From an uncultured Oscillospiraceae bacterium (GTDB taxonomy: Bacteria; Bacillota; Clostridia; Oscillospirales; Oscillospiraceae), in contig CAKTHQ010000040.1 in assembly GCA_934565415.1 (NCBI GenBank), forward strand, positions 1-18,331: DNA of 18,331 bases. Direction: 5' to 3'. The notes below the pieces were generated by a model that saw nothing but the letters and a program-made list of their open reading frames with translations, had not been told where the DNA came from and did not search any database. Positions 1 through 7,973 of this stretch are shown one piece after another; position 1 is the stretch's first letter, and each line of letters starts with the position of its first letter. A program made the translations under genes and the position numbers.

Positions 1-253
1 CCCTCCATGCAGGAGGGGGAATGGGGATTTTTCCCGCAGGCGGACACCATTCAACTAACCCTACAAATCCTTATTTACAGAATTACCTACCCTCATTCGC
101 AAAATTTCCCCCATGCAATGCCTTTTTTCAATGCGCTTCTTTTTCTTTCCCATTCCTTCTGTTTACGTTTTATTCATAAAATATTCAGGTTGATTTCAGC
201 CTGGCCTTGTATCATGTACTTATTTATTATGAAACAACAGGAGGAATTCCCCA
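1..253. other. Intergenic leader before the adaptor operon
   Basis: No convincing gene lies here. The first 17 bases form a small perfect hairpin (CCCTCC, 5-nt loop, GGAGGG), and a TTTTT run follows at about 29-33. It could be the end of an upstream terminator cut by the window edge, but the T run is offset, so this is weak. The rest is AT- and T-rich compared with the genes. TAAAAT at 177-182 resembles a -10 box, but I see no good -35 at the right spacing, so I do not call a promoter. The strong GGAGGA ribosome binding site of the first gene lies just before 254. Confidence 0.4.
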
Positions 254-1906
254 ATGGCGAATTTAGGCAATGCCCGGAAGCGGAAAAAGGCCGCGCAGCG
301 GGTGGTGGCCATCGTGGCTGTGGTGCTGGTGTGTCTGCTGGCTGCTGTGCTGTACGGGCGCCGCAATGTGCAGCAGTCTGTCAATGCAAAGAACAGCTCC
401 AATGTGAAAACGGTCCAGGTGACCAATGGCTCCATCCAGGCGGTGGTGTCCGGCTCCGGCACCTTGACCAGTGAGGATGTGGAGGACCTGTCCGTGCCTG
501 CTACCGTCAAGGTAGAGAAGATGCACGTTGAGCAGGGCGACAAGGTAGAGGAAGGGACCCTGCTGGCCAGCGTGAATACCAGCAGTGTGCTGACTACCCT
601 TTCTACCATCCAGGACTCCATGGACTCCTTGGATAAGGACATCCGCAAGGCGGAAAGCAGCACCGTCAGCTCTTCCATTAAGGCCGGTGTCACCGGACGG
701 GTGAAGACCATCTACGCCGAAAAGGATGATGATGTAGCTACCGTCATGTATGAGCACGGGGCACTGGCCCTTCTGTCTATGGATGGGTATCTGGCCGTGG
801 ATGTGGATGCTGCCAATTATGCCGCCGGGGATACCGTTACCGTGGTGGATGCCGATGGCAAGGAGTGGGAAGGCACCGTAGACCAGGTGACTACGGATAC
901 CGCCACCATCCTGATCACCGACGACGGCCCTCTGGCGGATACCGAGGTCACCGTAGACGGCCACAAGGGCACCTTGTACATCCACAGCCCCCTGAAAATC
1001 ACAGGCTACGCCGGTACCGTCAGCAGCGTCAGTGCCAAGCTGAACGCCAAGGTCTATTCTACCAGTGTACTTTTCTACCTGAAGGACACCTCCGATTCTG
1101 CCAAGTACCACAAGCTTCTGGAGGACCGGGCGGAGTACGAGGAGCGGTATCAGGCTCTGGTCAAGCTCTATAAGGACGGCGGCCTTGTAGCCGACCGGGC
1201 AGGCTCCTGCCAGACCGTTACCGATCTGGATGAGGTAACCGTAGGCACCGATGCCATGGAGGATCTGGTTCTTGTCCAGCTGGACCCGGATGAGCAGATG
1301 TCCGTAACCATCACTGTGGACGAGACCGACATTCTTTCCCTGGCGGCAGGCCAGGAGGTTACGGTAACAGTCAGCTCTTTGGGAGACGAGACCTTTACCG
1401 GCACCGTCACCGAGGTGGATACCAGCGGCACCAGCGGCTCCTATACCGCCAAGGTTATGCTTCCCAAGGCCAAAGGAATGCTCTACGGAATGTCTGCCGA
1501 TGTGGATGTAACCATTGAGGGCGTGGACAATGCGCTGCTGATCCCTGCAGATGCCATCCACAATACCAGCACCACCTCCTATGTTTACACCACCTACGAC
1601 GAAGAGACCGATACCCTGGGCGGCATGGTGGAAATTACCACCGGCCTGACCAACGGGACTCAGACGGAGGTTACCTCCGGCCTGAAGGAAGGCGATACCG
1701 TCTACTATACCCCCAAGGAAAAGACCTTTAGCTTTGGCGGCGTGACCTTTACCACCTCCGGCGATTTCCCCATGGGCGGCATGAGCGGCGGCATGGGCGG
1801 CGGCATGGGCGGCGGCATGGGCGGCGGCCAGGGCGGCGGTAACTGGGGCCAGGGCGGCCAGGGCGGCGGACGGCCCAGCGGCGGCGCACCCGGTATGCCC
1901 GGGTAA
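254..1906 (+). CDS. HlyD/MacA-family membrane-fusion adaptor (YknX-like), Gly/Met-rich tail
   Basis: This 550-residue protein is a membrane-anchored adaptor (periplasmic adaptor/HlyD type) for the ABC exporter encoded next to it. A basic N-terminus (RKRKK) precedes one membrane segment at about residues 16-35, giving an inside-to-outside topology. A lipoyl-like half-motif (VPATVKVEKMHVEQGDKV, about 82-99) is followed by short coiled-coil stretches flanking further lipoyl-like beta segments. A beta-barrel-like region starts near residue 349 (MSVTITVDETDIL), and a membrane-proximal region (LLIPADAIHN) follows. The last ~44 residues are almost only Gly with regularly spaced Met, Gln and Pro. The start is supported by GGAGGA about 8 bases upstream. 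The ATPase gene follows 10 bp after the stop. It resembles Bacillus YknX in gene order, though the exported substrate cannot be read from the sequence. The longer paralogue downstream shares its domain plan. Confidence 0.88.
   Translation: MANLGNARKRKKAAQRVVAIVAVVLVCLLAAVLYGRRNVQQSVNAKNSSNVKTVQVTNGSIQAVVSGSGTLTSEDVEDLSVPATVKVEKMHVEQGDKVEEGTLLASVNTSSVLTTLSTIQDSMDSLDKDIRKAESSTVSSSIKAGVTGRVKTIYAEKDDDVATVMYEHGALALLSMDGYLAVDVDAANYAAGDTVTVVDADGKEWEGTVDQVTTDTATILITDDGPLADTEVTVDGHKGTLYIHSPLKITGYAGTVSSVSAKLNAKVYSTSVLFYLKDTSDSAKYHKLLEDRAEYEERYQALVKLYKDGGLVADRAGSCQTVTDLDEVTVGTDAMEDLVLVQLDPDEQMSVTITVDETDILSLAAGQEVTVTVSSLGDETFTGTVTEVDTSGTSGSYTAKVMLPKAKGMLYGMSADVDVTIEGVDNALLIPADAIHNTSTTSYVYTTYDEETDTLGGMVEITTGLTNGTQTEVTSGLKEGDTVYYTPKEKTFSFGGVTFTTSGDFPMGGMSGGMGGGMGGGMGGGQGGGNWGQGGQGGGRPSGGAPGMPG
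1772..1885 (+). repeat. In-gene Gly/Met codon repeat (C-terminal tail of first adaptor)
   Basis: Imperfect 12-nt units of the type GGCGGCATGGGC, then GGCCAGGGCGGC variants, encode a GGGM/GGQ-type tail at about residues 507-545. They stay in frame and end just before the stop. Such tracts vary in length by slippage and are easily mis-assembled. Gly/Met-rich tails occur in other clostridial adaptors. Whether the spaced Met residues bind metal is unknown. Confidence 0.75.
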
Positions 1907-1916
1907 GGAGGCTGCC

Positions 1917-2591
1917 ATGATCGACCTGAAGGATATTTCAAGGATCTATCAGGTAGGCTCCGAACGGGTCTACGCCTTGAACAAAGCAAACCTACATATT
2001 GACGACGGGGAATTTGTCAGCATCATCGGCCCCTCCGGCTCGGGCAAATCCACCCTGATGAATATCATCGGCTGCCTGGACATGGCCGACTCCGGCACCT
2101 ATTTGTTGGACGGCATTCCCATTGAAGACTATACGGAAAACCAGCTGGCCAAGATCCGGAACAAGAAGATCGGCTTCGTGTTCCAGAGCTTTAACCTGAT
2201 CTCCAAGCTCACCGCGGAGGAAAACGTGGAGCTGCCCCTCATTTACCAGAAGGTACCCCGGGCCGAGCGGAAGGAGCGGGTAGAGGCGGCTCTGGCCAGA
2301 GTAAACCTGCAAAAGCGGGCCAAGCACCTGCCTACGGAGCTTTCCGGCGGCCAGCAGCAGCGTGTTGCCATTGCCCGGGCCATTGCCACCAGGCCCAGCC
2401 TGATCCTGGCCGACGAGCCTACCGGCAACCTGGATTCCAAAACCACGGTGGAGATCATGGATATTTTCCACGAGCTCCACGACGGCGGCAATACCATCGT
2501 CCTCATCACCCATGACGACGATGTGGCCCGGCAGGCCAAGCGCATTGTGCGCATCAAGGACGGTCAACTTACGGAGGTGGATAAGGTATGA
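1917..2591 (+). CDS. MacB/LolD-type ABC transporter ATPase (YknY-like)
   Basis: This 224-residue nucleotide-binding subunit would energise the adjacent FtsX-type permease. All motifs are present: Walker [10 protein letters not shown] at residues 38-46, Q-loop Gln90, signature LSGGQ at 142-146, Walker B LILADE at 162-167 followed by the PTGNLDS D-loop typical of the MacB/LolD/FtsE group, and the switch His199 (LITHD). The length is normal for the family. AAGGAGG lies just after the stop of the adaptor gene, 7-8 bases before the ATG. The gene ends in an ATGA overlap with the permease gene, so translation is probably coupled. The family assignment is secure; the transported compound (peptide, antibiotic or lipid-like) is not readable. 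Confidence 0.95.
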   Translation: MIDLKDISRIYQVGSERVYALNKANLHIDDGEFVSIIGPSGSGKSTLMNIIGCLDMADSGTYLLDGIPIEDYTENQLAKIRNKKIGFVFQSFNLISKLTAEENVELPLIYQKVPRAERKERVEAALARVNLQKRAKHLPTELSGGQQQRVAIARAIATRPSLILADEPTGNLDSKTTVEIMDIFHELHDGGNTIVLITHDDDVARQAKRIVRIKDGQLTEVDKV

Positions 2592-3778
2592 TTCAGGCAT
2601 TCAAAATGGCTATGAAGTCCATTTCCGGCAACAAGTTCCGGGCATTTTTGACCATGCTGGGCATCATCATCGGCGTTATGGCCCTGGTCATCCTGGTGAG
2701 CCTGGTCTCCGGCGCCACCGGCACCGTGACAGACACCATTTCCAGCCTGGGCAACAACCTTTTAACCGTCACTGTTTCCGACGACAAGGGCGCCCCCGTG
2801 AAGCTGGACACCCTGAATGAATGGATGCAGGAGGACGGTATCGGCCTGATGGCCCCCAGCGTCAACGGTTCCGCTACGGGCAAATACGGCTCCACCACCA
2901 AGACCCTGACCCTGTACGGGGCCACTCCCTCCTACGCCACCATCAACGGCCTGAATGTGCTTTTGGGCCGGTTCCTGAATGAGGCAGATGTGGAGAACCA
3001 CACCAACGTGTGCGTCATCACGGAAAAGACCGCCGAGGATATGGTAGGCTATACCGACTGCCTGGGCCAGGCCCTTTCCCTGGACGGCGTGAAGTACACC
3101 ATTGTGGGCATTCTCAAAAACGACGACGAATCCCTGACCGGCATCCTTACCCGGGATTCCATGATGGCCTATATTCCCTTTACCTCCCTCCAGCGGCTCA
3201 GCGCCAATGTGGGCTCCACCATTACCACCTTCTCCGTCAGCGCCCCCGAGGGCGGGAACCTGACGGATACGGAGAACGTGATGAAGGCCATTCTCATGAA
3301 GCGGTTCCAGGAGGATGAGGATGCCTTCTCCATCCTGTCCCAGGATATGCTGGAGGACGCCATGTCCAACGTGACCAGTATCCTGATGGTGCTTCTGGGC
3401 GGCATTGCTGCCATTTCCCTGGTCGTGGGCGGCATCGGCATTATGAACATCATGCTGGTGACCGTTACCGAGCGGACAAGAGAAATCGGCATCCGGAAGG
3501 CCATCGGTGCCGGCCGTGGGGTCATTCTGCAGCAGTTCCTTCTGGAAAGCGTGGTCCTTTGCATGATGGGCTGCGCCATCGGCGTGTTTTTAAGCTGGGC
3601 CGTGCTGCGGGTGATTTCCGTGATGGTAGCCAGCATGAGCCTTTCCTTTGAGCTGGAGTGGGGCGTGGTGGTCATTGCCGTGGTCTTCTGCTTTGCCATC
3701 GGCGTAATCTTCGGCCTGTACCCCGCCAACAAGGCCGCAAAGCTGCCTCCCATCGAGGCCCTGCACTACGGCGGCTAA
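2588..3778 (+). CDS. MacB/FtsX-type ABC transporter permease (YknZ-like)
   Basis: This 396-residue permease has the classic MacB plan: a short cytoplasmic start, one membrane segment at about 18-43 (MLGIIIGVMALVIL), a large extracytoplasmic domain to about residue 260, then three C-terminal membrane segments at about 262-292, 318-343 and 359-384. The loop ERTREIGIRKAIGA after the second segment is the FtsX-family coupling motif, and the ending PANKAAKLPPIEAL is also typical. MacB-type transporters work as mechanotransmitters that act on substrate outside the membrane with an adaptor, rather than pumping across the bilayer. The ATG overlaps the stop of the ATPase gene (ATGA), and the second adaptor begins 12 bp after its stop, so all four genes look like one transcript. 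No defects were seen. Confidence 0.94.
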   Translation: MIQAFKMAMKSISGNKFRAFLTMLGIIIGVMALVILVSLVSGATGTVTDTISSLGNNLLTVTVSDDKGAPVKLDTLNEWMQEDGIGLMAPSVNGSATGKYGSTTKTLTLYGATPSYATINGLNVLLGRFLNEADVENHTNVCVITEKTAEDMVGYTDCLGQALSLDGVKYTIVGILKNDDESLTGILTRDSMMAYIPFTSLQRLSANVGSTITTFSVSAPEGGNLTDTENVMKAILMKRFQEDEDAFSILSQDMLEDAMSNVTSILMVLLGGIAAISLVVGGIGIMNIMLVTVTERTREIGIRKAIGAGRGVILQQFLLESVVLCMMGCAIGVFLSWAVLRVISVMVASMSLSFELEWGVVVIAVVFCFAIGVIFGLYPANKAAKLPPIEALHYGG

Positions 3779-3790
3779 GGAGGTAGCAGT

Positions 3791-6022
3791 ATGTTTGAAA
3801 AATTCCATAAGAAAACGCCCCAGCCCCAGCAGGCGGATATGCCGCCTCTGGACATTGACGACGACGATGCCCCCCACCGGGAAAGCCACGGGGCCATCTG
3901 GGTCACGGTGCTGTGCGTGGTGCTGGCGGTGGCCCTGATCCTCTACAGCCTGCCCACCACCTCTGCCAGCGGCACCACCGTGCAAACGAAGCTCATCAGC
4001 GGGTCCCTAGAAAACAAGGTGCTGAAAACCGTCCTCTACGGTGCCGGTACCCTGACGCCCCAGGATGGGGAGGATGTGGAGGTCCCCCAGAACATTGAAA
4101 TTTCCTGCCGTTATGTAAACAACGGTGATACGGTAGCCCCGGGAGACCCCATTCTGAAGGTAGACGAGGCCCAGGTGAAGGCGGCCATTGCCGAGGTCCA
4201 GGAGCTGCTGGACAAAATCGACGATGCCATTACCACCCAGGGCAACAAATCCTCCTCTACCTCTGTCACCGCCACCACCTCCGGCCGGGTGAAGAAGATC
4301 TTCGCCCAGAAGGATGTGGCCGTGGCCGACACCATGTATGAAAACGGCGCCCTGATGCTCCTGTCTCTGGACGGCACTATGGCCATGGACCTGCCCGGGG
4401 AGCTTTTCACCCTGGGCCAGACCGTTACCGTCCGCTTAAGTGACGGCACCGAATTGAAAGGCACCGTAGAGGGTATTTCCGACGGTGTTGCCACGGTGAC
4501 CTGCTCCGACGAAAAGGCAGAGTACGGCAGCATTGCCGAGGTCATCAAGGACGGCAATACCCTGGGCAGCGCCCAGCTCTATATCCACAGTATGCTCCGG
4601 GTCGCTGCTCTGCAGGGTACCGTCACCAATGTCAGCGTCAAGGAGGGCCGGAAAGTCAATAACGGCACCACCCTGCTGACATTGAAGGATGTGGGCAAAA
4701 ATGCGGAATACAGCCGCCTGCTTTCCCGCCGCAGTGAGCTGGAAGAGCACATGGAGAAGCTTTTGAAGCTTTCCAATGACGGCATTCTCCGGGCGGATAC
4801 CGACGGCATCGTTACGGGCCTGAGTGACGATGTGGATTATGTTTCCCCGGATACTCTGGGAACCCGGGCCCACAGCCTGGCCAGCCCCGGCTACACGCGG
4901 GTGCCCGGAAATCTCATGGACGCACAGCCTCCCGCCGAACCCGGAACTTCTGGCGGTGATAAGACCCCCGGCGAAGGCGGCGATTCCGGCGAAGGCGGCG
5001 ATACCGGCGAAGGCGGCGATACCGACGAAGGCGGCGATTCCGGCGGAGGCGGTGATTCCGGTGAAGGCGGTGAGGAGGAGGAAGAATCCGTCACCTATAC
5101 CGTTGGCGTGGTCGTTACCAGCGACGGTGCCGGCAACATCACTTATATCCCCACAGGAAGCTTCACCCTTCCCAAGGGAACCTCTGCTGAGGGCATGGAT
5201 TTCAGGTCCCTGGCCACCGCAAGCACCGCCAGTCCCGCAACACCAGCGACCATTTCCGGCACCGTTAAGATTAGCGACGGAAGTACCTGGTCCGATTCCG
5301 GCGTCGAAAGCATTGCCAGCGGTGATGCCATTCTGTTTGGCCCTGGCGTGGTGGTCCATTGCCCCGGCGGAACGCTGATCGACCCTGCTATCCCCAGTAT
5401 GCCCGGCATGGATCTTAGCGGCCTGGACCTTTCCGGCATGGCCGGTATGTCCGGTATGGCCTCCGGCCTTACAGCCGGTACCCAGCAGAAGCAGACCCCG
5501 GCCTACGATAGCTTCGATACCACCTGTACCGTGGCCGCCACCGTAACCCCCACCCAGGAAATGACCGTGGACATCACCGTGGATGAGCTGGACATTCTCT
5601 CCCTGCAAACCGGCATGGAAGCCACCATCACCCTGGATGCCCTGCCCGGGAAGACCTATACCGGCACCGTTACCCGGATCAATCCCTACGGCGAAAATTC
5701 CGGCGGCAACACCAAGTACATTGTGACCGTTACTTTGGACCGGGCAGAGGATATGCTTACCGGCATGAATGCCTCCGTAAAAATCGAGACTGCATCCTCT
5801 GAGGAGGTCCCTACGGTCCCTGCCGCAGCCATCCAGTCCAAGGACGGCAAGAGCTGGCTGTACACCGCCTACGACGAAAAGACCGATACCCTGTCCGGCC
5901 TCACGGAAGTGACCACGGGTCTGTCTGACGGCGAAAGCGTGGAAATTCTTTCCGGCCTCCCGGAGGGAAGCACCTACTACTACCGCTACGCGGATACCAT
6001 TGAATATCGCTTTGTAGGCTAA
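3791..6022 (+). CDS. Second HlyD/MacA-type adaptor with large repeat-bearing insertion
   Basis: This 743-residue adaptor is a divergent paralogue of the first gene. It has an acidic cytoplasmic N-terminus, one membrane segment at about 36-55, matching lipoyl-like segments (SGRVKKIFAQKDVAVADTMY against GRVKTIYAEKDDDVATVMY), the same LYIHS strand, and a shared barrel start (MTVDITVDELDILSL at about 591). Between about residues 346 and 590 it carries a ~245-residue stretch where the first adaptor has only about 30-40. The insertion holds six GEGGD[S/T] hexapeptides, an acidic EEEEE patch, a Ser/Thr/Ala/Pro-rich part and a Met/Gly/Leu segment (PSMPGMDLSGLDLSGMAGM). TAAGGAGG just before the ATG sets the start. 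The C-terminus lacks the Gly tail of the first adaptor. It is probably part of the same export complex; the insertion may be a wall-spanning or substrate-facing domain (inference). Confidence 0.85.
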   Translation: MFEKFHKKTPQPQQADMPPLDIDDDDAPHRESHGAIWVTVLCVVLAVALILYSLPTTSASGTTVQTKLISGSLENKVLKTVLYGAGTLTPQDGEDVEVPQNIEISCRYVNNGDTVAPGDPILKVDEAQVKAAIAEVQELLDKIDDAITTQGNKSSSTSVTATTSGRVKKIFAQKDVAVADTMYENGALMLLSLDGTMAMDLPGELFTLGQTVTVRLSDGTELKGTVEGISDGVATVTCSDEKAEYGSIAEVIKDGNTLGSAQLYIHSMLRVAALQGTVTNVSVKEGRKVNNGTTLLTLKDVGKNAEYSRLLSRRSELEEHMEKLLKLSNDGILRADTDGIVTGLSDDVDYVSPDTLGTRAHSLASPGYTRVPGNLMDAQPPAEPGTSGGDKTPGEGGDSGEGGDTGEGGDTDEGGDSGGGGDSGEGGEEEEESVTYTVGVVVTSDGAGNITYIPTGSFTLPKGTSAEGMDFRSLATASTASPATPATISGTVKISDGSTWSDSGVESIASGDAILFGPGVVVHCPGGTLIDPAIPSMPGMDLSGLDLSGMAGMSGMASGLTAGTQQKQTPAYDSFDTTCTVAATVTPTQEMTVDITVDELDILSLQTGMEATITLDALPGKTYTGTVTRINPYGENSGGNTKYIVTVTLDRAEDMLTGMNASVKIETASSEEVPTVPAAAIQSKDGKSWLYTAYDEKTDTLSGLTEVTTGLSDGESVEILSGLPEGSTYYYRYADTIEYRFVG
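4970..5077 (+). repeat. Six tandem 18-nt units encoding GEGGD[S/T]
   Basis: Six in-frame 18-bp units follow GGCGAAGGCGGCGATTCC and close variants, encoding residues 394-429 of the second adaptor. The central units are nearly identical and the outer ones have drifted, as expected of slippage-driven expansion. The unit size of 18 keeps the frame, so copy number can vary without breaking the gene. It is a flexible acidic linker, not a CRISPR array. Confidence 0.9.
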
Positions 6023-6027
6023 GGAAA

Positions 6028-6065
6028 TGCCGCCTCCCGGAAAAAATGGGAGGCGGCAATATTTT
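6028..6065. terminator. Intrinsic terminator between convergent operons
   Basis: An 11-bp GC-rich stem (arms 6028-6038 and 6048-6058) with a 9-nt A-rich loop is followed on the plus strand by AATATTTTT. It sits 6 bp after the stop of the second adaptor and just before the stop of the convergent exporter gene, so it can serve both directions, though the plus-strand T run is the better one. Confidence 0.8.
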
Positions 6066-6071
6066 TGAAAA

Positions 6072-7832
6072 TTATGGGTTTTCCAGGGCCAGCGCATTTT
6101 GGGTCCGGTACAGGTCCGCGTATACGCCGCCCTTTTCCAGCAGCTCCCTGTGGGTGCCCACTTCCGTAATGCGGCCGTCGGAAATGGAGACAATCCGGCT
6201 GGCGGAGCGGATGGTGCTCAGGCGATGGGCGATAATCAGGGTGGTGCGGCCCTTGCTCAGGTTGTCAAAGGCCCGCTGGATTTTGGCCTCCGTTACGGAG
6301 TCCAGGGCCGATGTGGCCTCGTCCAGAATGAGAATAGCCGGGTCCATCAGGAAAATTCTTGCAATGGCTACCCGCTGCTTCTGCCCGCCGGAAAGGAGCG
6401 TCCCCCGCTCGCCTACATAGGTCCGGAAGCCATTGGGCATGGTCAGAATATCGTCGTAAATTTCCGCCCGCCTGGCGGCCTGGGCCACCTCTTCGTCTGT
6501 AGCATCGGGGCGGCCGTAGCGGATGTTTTCCAGAATGGTATCCGCAAACAGGAATACATCCTGCTGGACGATGCCGATGGTCTTGTGGAGGCTGTGCTGG
6601 GCAATGTTCCGCACATCCGTACCGTCGATGGAAATGCTGCCGCCGGTCACATCGTAGAACCTGGGAATCAGCTGGCACAGGGTGCTCTTGCCGCCGCCGG
6701 AGGGGCCTACAATGGCGACGGTTTCCCCGGGGGCTACATGAAGGCTTACATCGTGGAGCACAGCCAGATCCCCGTCGTAGGCGAAGGACACATGGTTTAC
6801 GTCAATCTCGCCCTTTACGTTTTCCATGGGCTTCGCATCCGCGCTGTCCCGGACCGTGGGCTCGGTGCGCATGATTTCCACAAAGCGGTTGAGGCCCGCA
6901 AAGCCGTTGGCAAAAAGCTCCGAGAAGGTGGAGAGCTTCCGCATGGGGTTTACAAAGGTGGCAATGTACAGGCTGAAGGTAATGAGGTCCCGGTAGTCCA
7001 TCTTTCCCTTCATAATCATGTAGCCGCCCATGGCAATTACCACCACGTTCATGCTGGTAAGGAAGAGCTCCATGGCGCTGTTAAAGGCGCCCATGGCCTT
7101 GTGGAAGGACCGCTTGGAGGTTTTGTATATGTCGTTGGCGGCGTTGAACCGGGCAATCTCCACCTCTTCGTTGCCAAAGGCCTTGGCGGTACGGATGCCG
7201 GACAGGCTGGATTCAATTTCCGTATTGATGTGGCCGGTTTTCTGCTTGACCCCTACAGAGACCTTGCTCATGTTGTTTCGCATGGTCATGATGACCACCA
7301 GGAAGATGGGAATCAGGATGCCTACCACCACCGCCAGCTCCCAGCGGATGGTAGCCATGACAATCAGGGCCCCTACAATGGTTACAAAGGAGGTCAGCAG
7401 GTCCTCCGGGCCGTGGTGGGCCAGCTCCGTCAGCTCAAAAAGATCCGAAGTAAGCCGGCTCATCAGGGCGCCGGTCCGGTTGGCGTCATAGAAATCGAAG
7501 CTCAGTTCCTGCATATGCCGGAACAGGTCCGCCCGGATATCCGCCTCTACCCGGATGCCGAAGGTGTGCCCGAAGTAGCAGACGATGTAGTTAAGTCCCG
7601 CCCGCAGGATGTAAAAAACCGCCGCTGCCGCCATCAGGCTGAAAAATACGCCGTATTTCCCGTTGGGCAGCAGGTCATACAGGCTCATCCGGGTTACCAG
7701 GGGGAAGGCCAGGTCAATGAGGGCAATGAGCATGGCGCAGCCAATGTCCAGGGCAAAAAGCTTTTTGTGGTTTGCAAAGTAGTGGAGGAAGATTTGCAAG
7801 GGCTTTTTCTTCCGGTATTCTTCCGTGGTCAT
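6072..7832 (-). CDS. ABC exporter half-transporter, fused permease and ATPase (MsbA/LmrA type)
   Basis: This 586-residue protein joins a six-helix exporter domain (about residues 20-310) to a C-terminal ATPase domain. The ATPase motifs are intact: Walker A GPSGGGKST near residue 376, signature LLSGGQKQR near 479, Walker B ILILDEATSALDS near 499, and the switch IIAHRLS near 534. It has no peptidase domain. As a single half-transporter with no partner next to it, it probably works as a homodimer exporting a lipid or drug-like compound; the substrate is unknown. The ATG at 7832 is preferred because AAAAAGGAGC lies just upstream and a promoter (7863-7891) sits between it and the upstream in-frame ATG at 7949. 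It stands alone, with its own promoter and the shared terminator at 6028. Confidence 0.9.
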   Translation of the reverse strand: MTTEEYRKKKPLQIFLHYFANHKKLFALDIGCAMLIALIDLAFPLVTRMSLYDLLPNGKYGVFFSLMAAAAVFYILRAGLNYIVCYFGHTFGIRVEADIRADLFRHMQELSFDFYDANRTGALMSRLTSDLFELTELAHHGPEDLLTSFVTIVGALIVMATIRWELAVVVGILIPIFLVVIMTMRNNMSKVSVGVKQKTGHINTEIESSLSGIRTAKAFGNEEVEIARFNAANDIYKTSKRSFHKAMGAFNSAMELFLTSMNVVVIAMGGYMIMKGKMDYRDLITFSLYIATFVNPMRKLSTFSELFANGFAGLNRFVEIMRTEPTVRDSADAKPMENVKGEIDVNHVSFAYDGDLAVLHDVSLHVAPGETVAIVGPSGGGKSTLCQLIPRFYDVTGGSISIDGTDVRNIAQHSLHKTIGIVQQDVFLFADTILENIRYGRPDATDEEVAQAARRAEIYDDILTMPNGFRTYVGERGTLLSGGQKQRVAIARIFLMDPAILILDEATSALDSVTEAKIQRAFDNLSKGRTTLIIAHRLSTIRSASRIVSISDGRITEVGTHRELLEKGGVYADLYRTQNALALENP

Positions 7833-7862
7833 GGGGAAGGGCTCCTTTTTGTTTTTCTTTTC

Positions 7863-7891
7863 AGTATAGCAGATTTGGAGCAAGGATGCAA
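7863..7891 (-). promoter_or_regulatory. Sigma-A-type promoter of the ABC exporter gene
   Basis: On the minus strand, TTGCAT (7886-7891) and TATACT (7863-7868) are separated by exactly 17 bp. They lie about 30 bp upstream of the chosen ATG and downstream of the terminator of the preceding lipoprotein gene. Confidence 0.7.
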
Positions 7892-7907
7892 ACAGGGATT
7901 TGGGGAT

Positions 7908-7955
7908 AAAAAACGGCCGCTGTGCCTCCGGTATCTGCCGGAAACACAATGGCCG
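7908..7955 (-). terminator. Intrinsic terminator of the lipoprotein gene
   Basis: A long hairpin has arms at 7914-7931 and 7938-7955 and a 6-nt loop. The arms are complementary over 18 positions with G-U wobbles and one A-C mismatch. Six T follow on the minus strand (AAAAAA at 7908-7913). It sits 19 bp beyond the stop of the lipoprotein gene and separates it from the ABC exporter promoter. Confidence 0.85.
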
Positions 7956-7973
7956 CTTTCTGTTTAAATATTT

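Noticed and set aside
263..1918. Long open frame on the minus strand across the first adaptor gene
   Set aside because: It mirrors the codon pattern of the plus-strand gene, has low-complexity Ala/His and Gly runs, no family motifs and no ribosome binding site. The plus-strand frame has clear adaptor features.
4970..5077. Possible short CRISPR-like array
   Set aside because: The 18-nt units are directly adjacent without spacers and are in frame within a coding region.
4436..6193. Long minus-strand open frame under the second adaptor
   Set aside because: It is rich in Gly/Ala/Ile repeats produced by the reverse of the GEGGD codons, has no recognisable domain, and crosses the terminator at 6028.
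7833..7949. N-terminal extension of the ABC exporter to an upstream ATG
   Set aside because: That ATG lies upstream of the promoter boxes at 7863-7891 and inside the preceding terminator hairpin. The ATG at 7832 has a good ribosome binding site.
6099..7967. Long plus-strand open frame opposite the ABC exporter
   Set aside because: The minus strand carries all ATPase motifs in order. The plus frame has no motif, starts inside the exporter gene and shows antisense composition.
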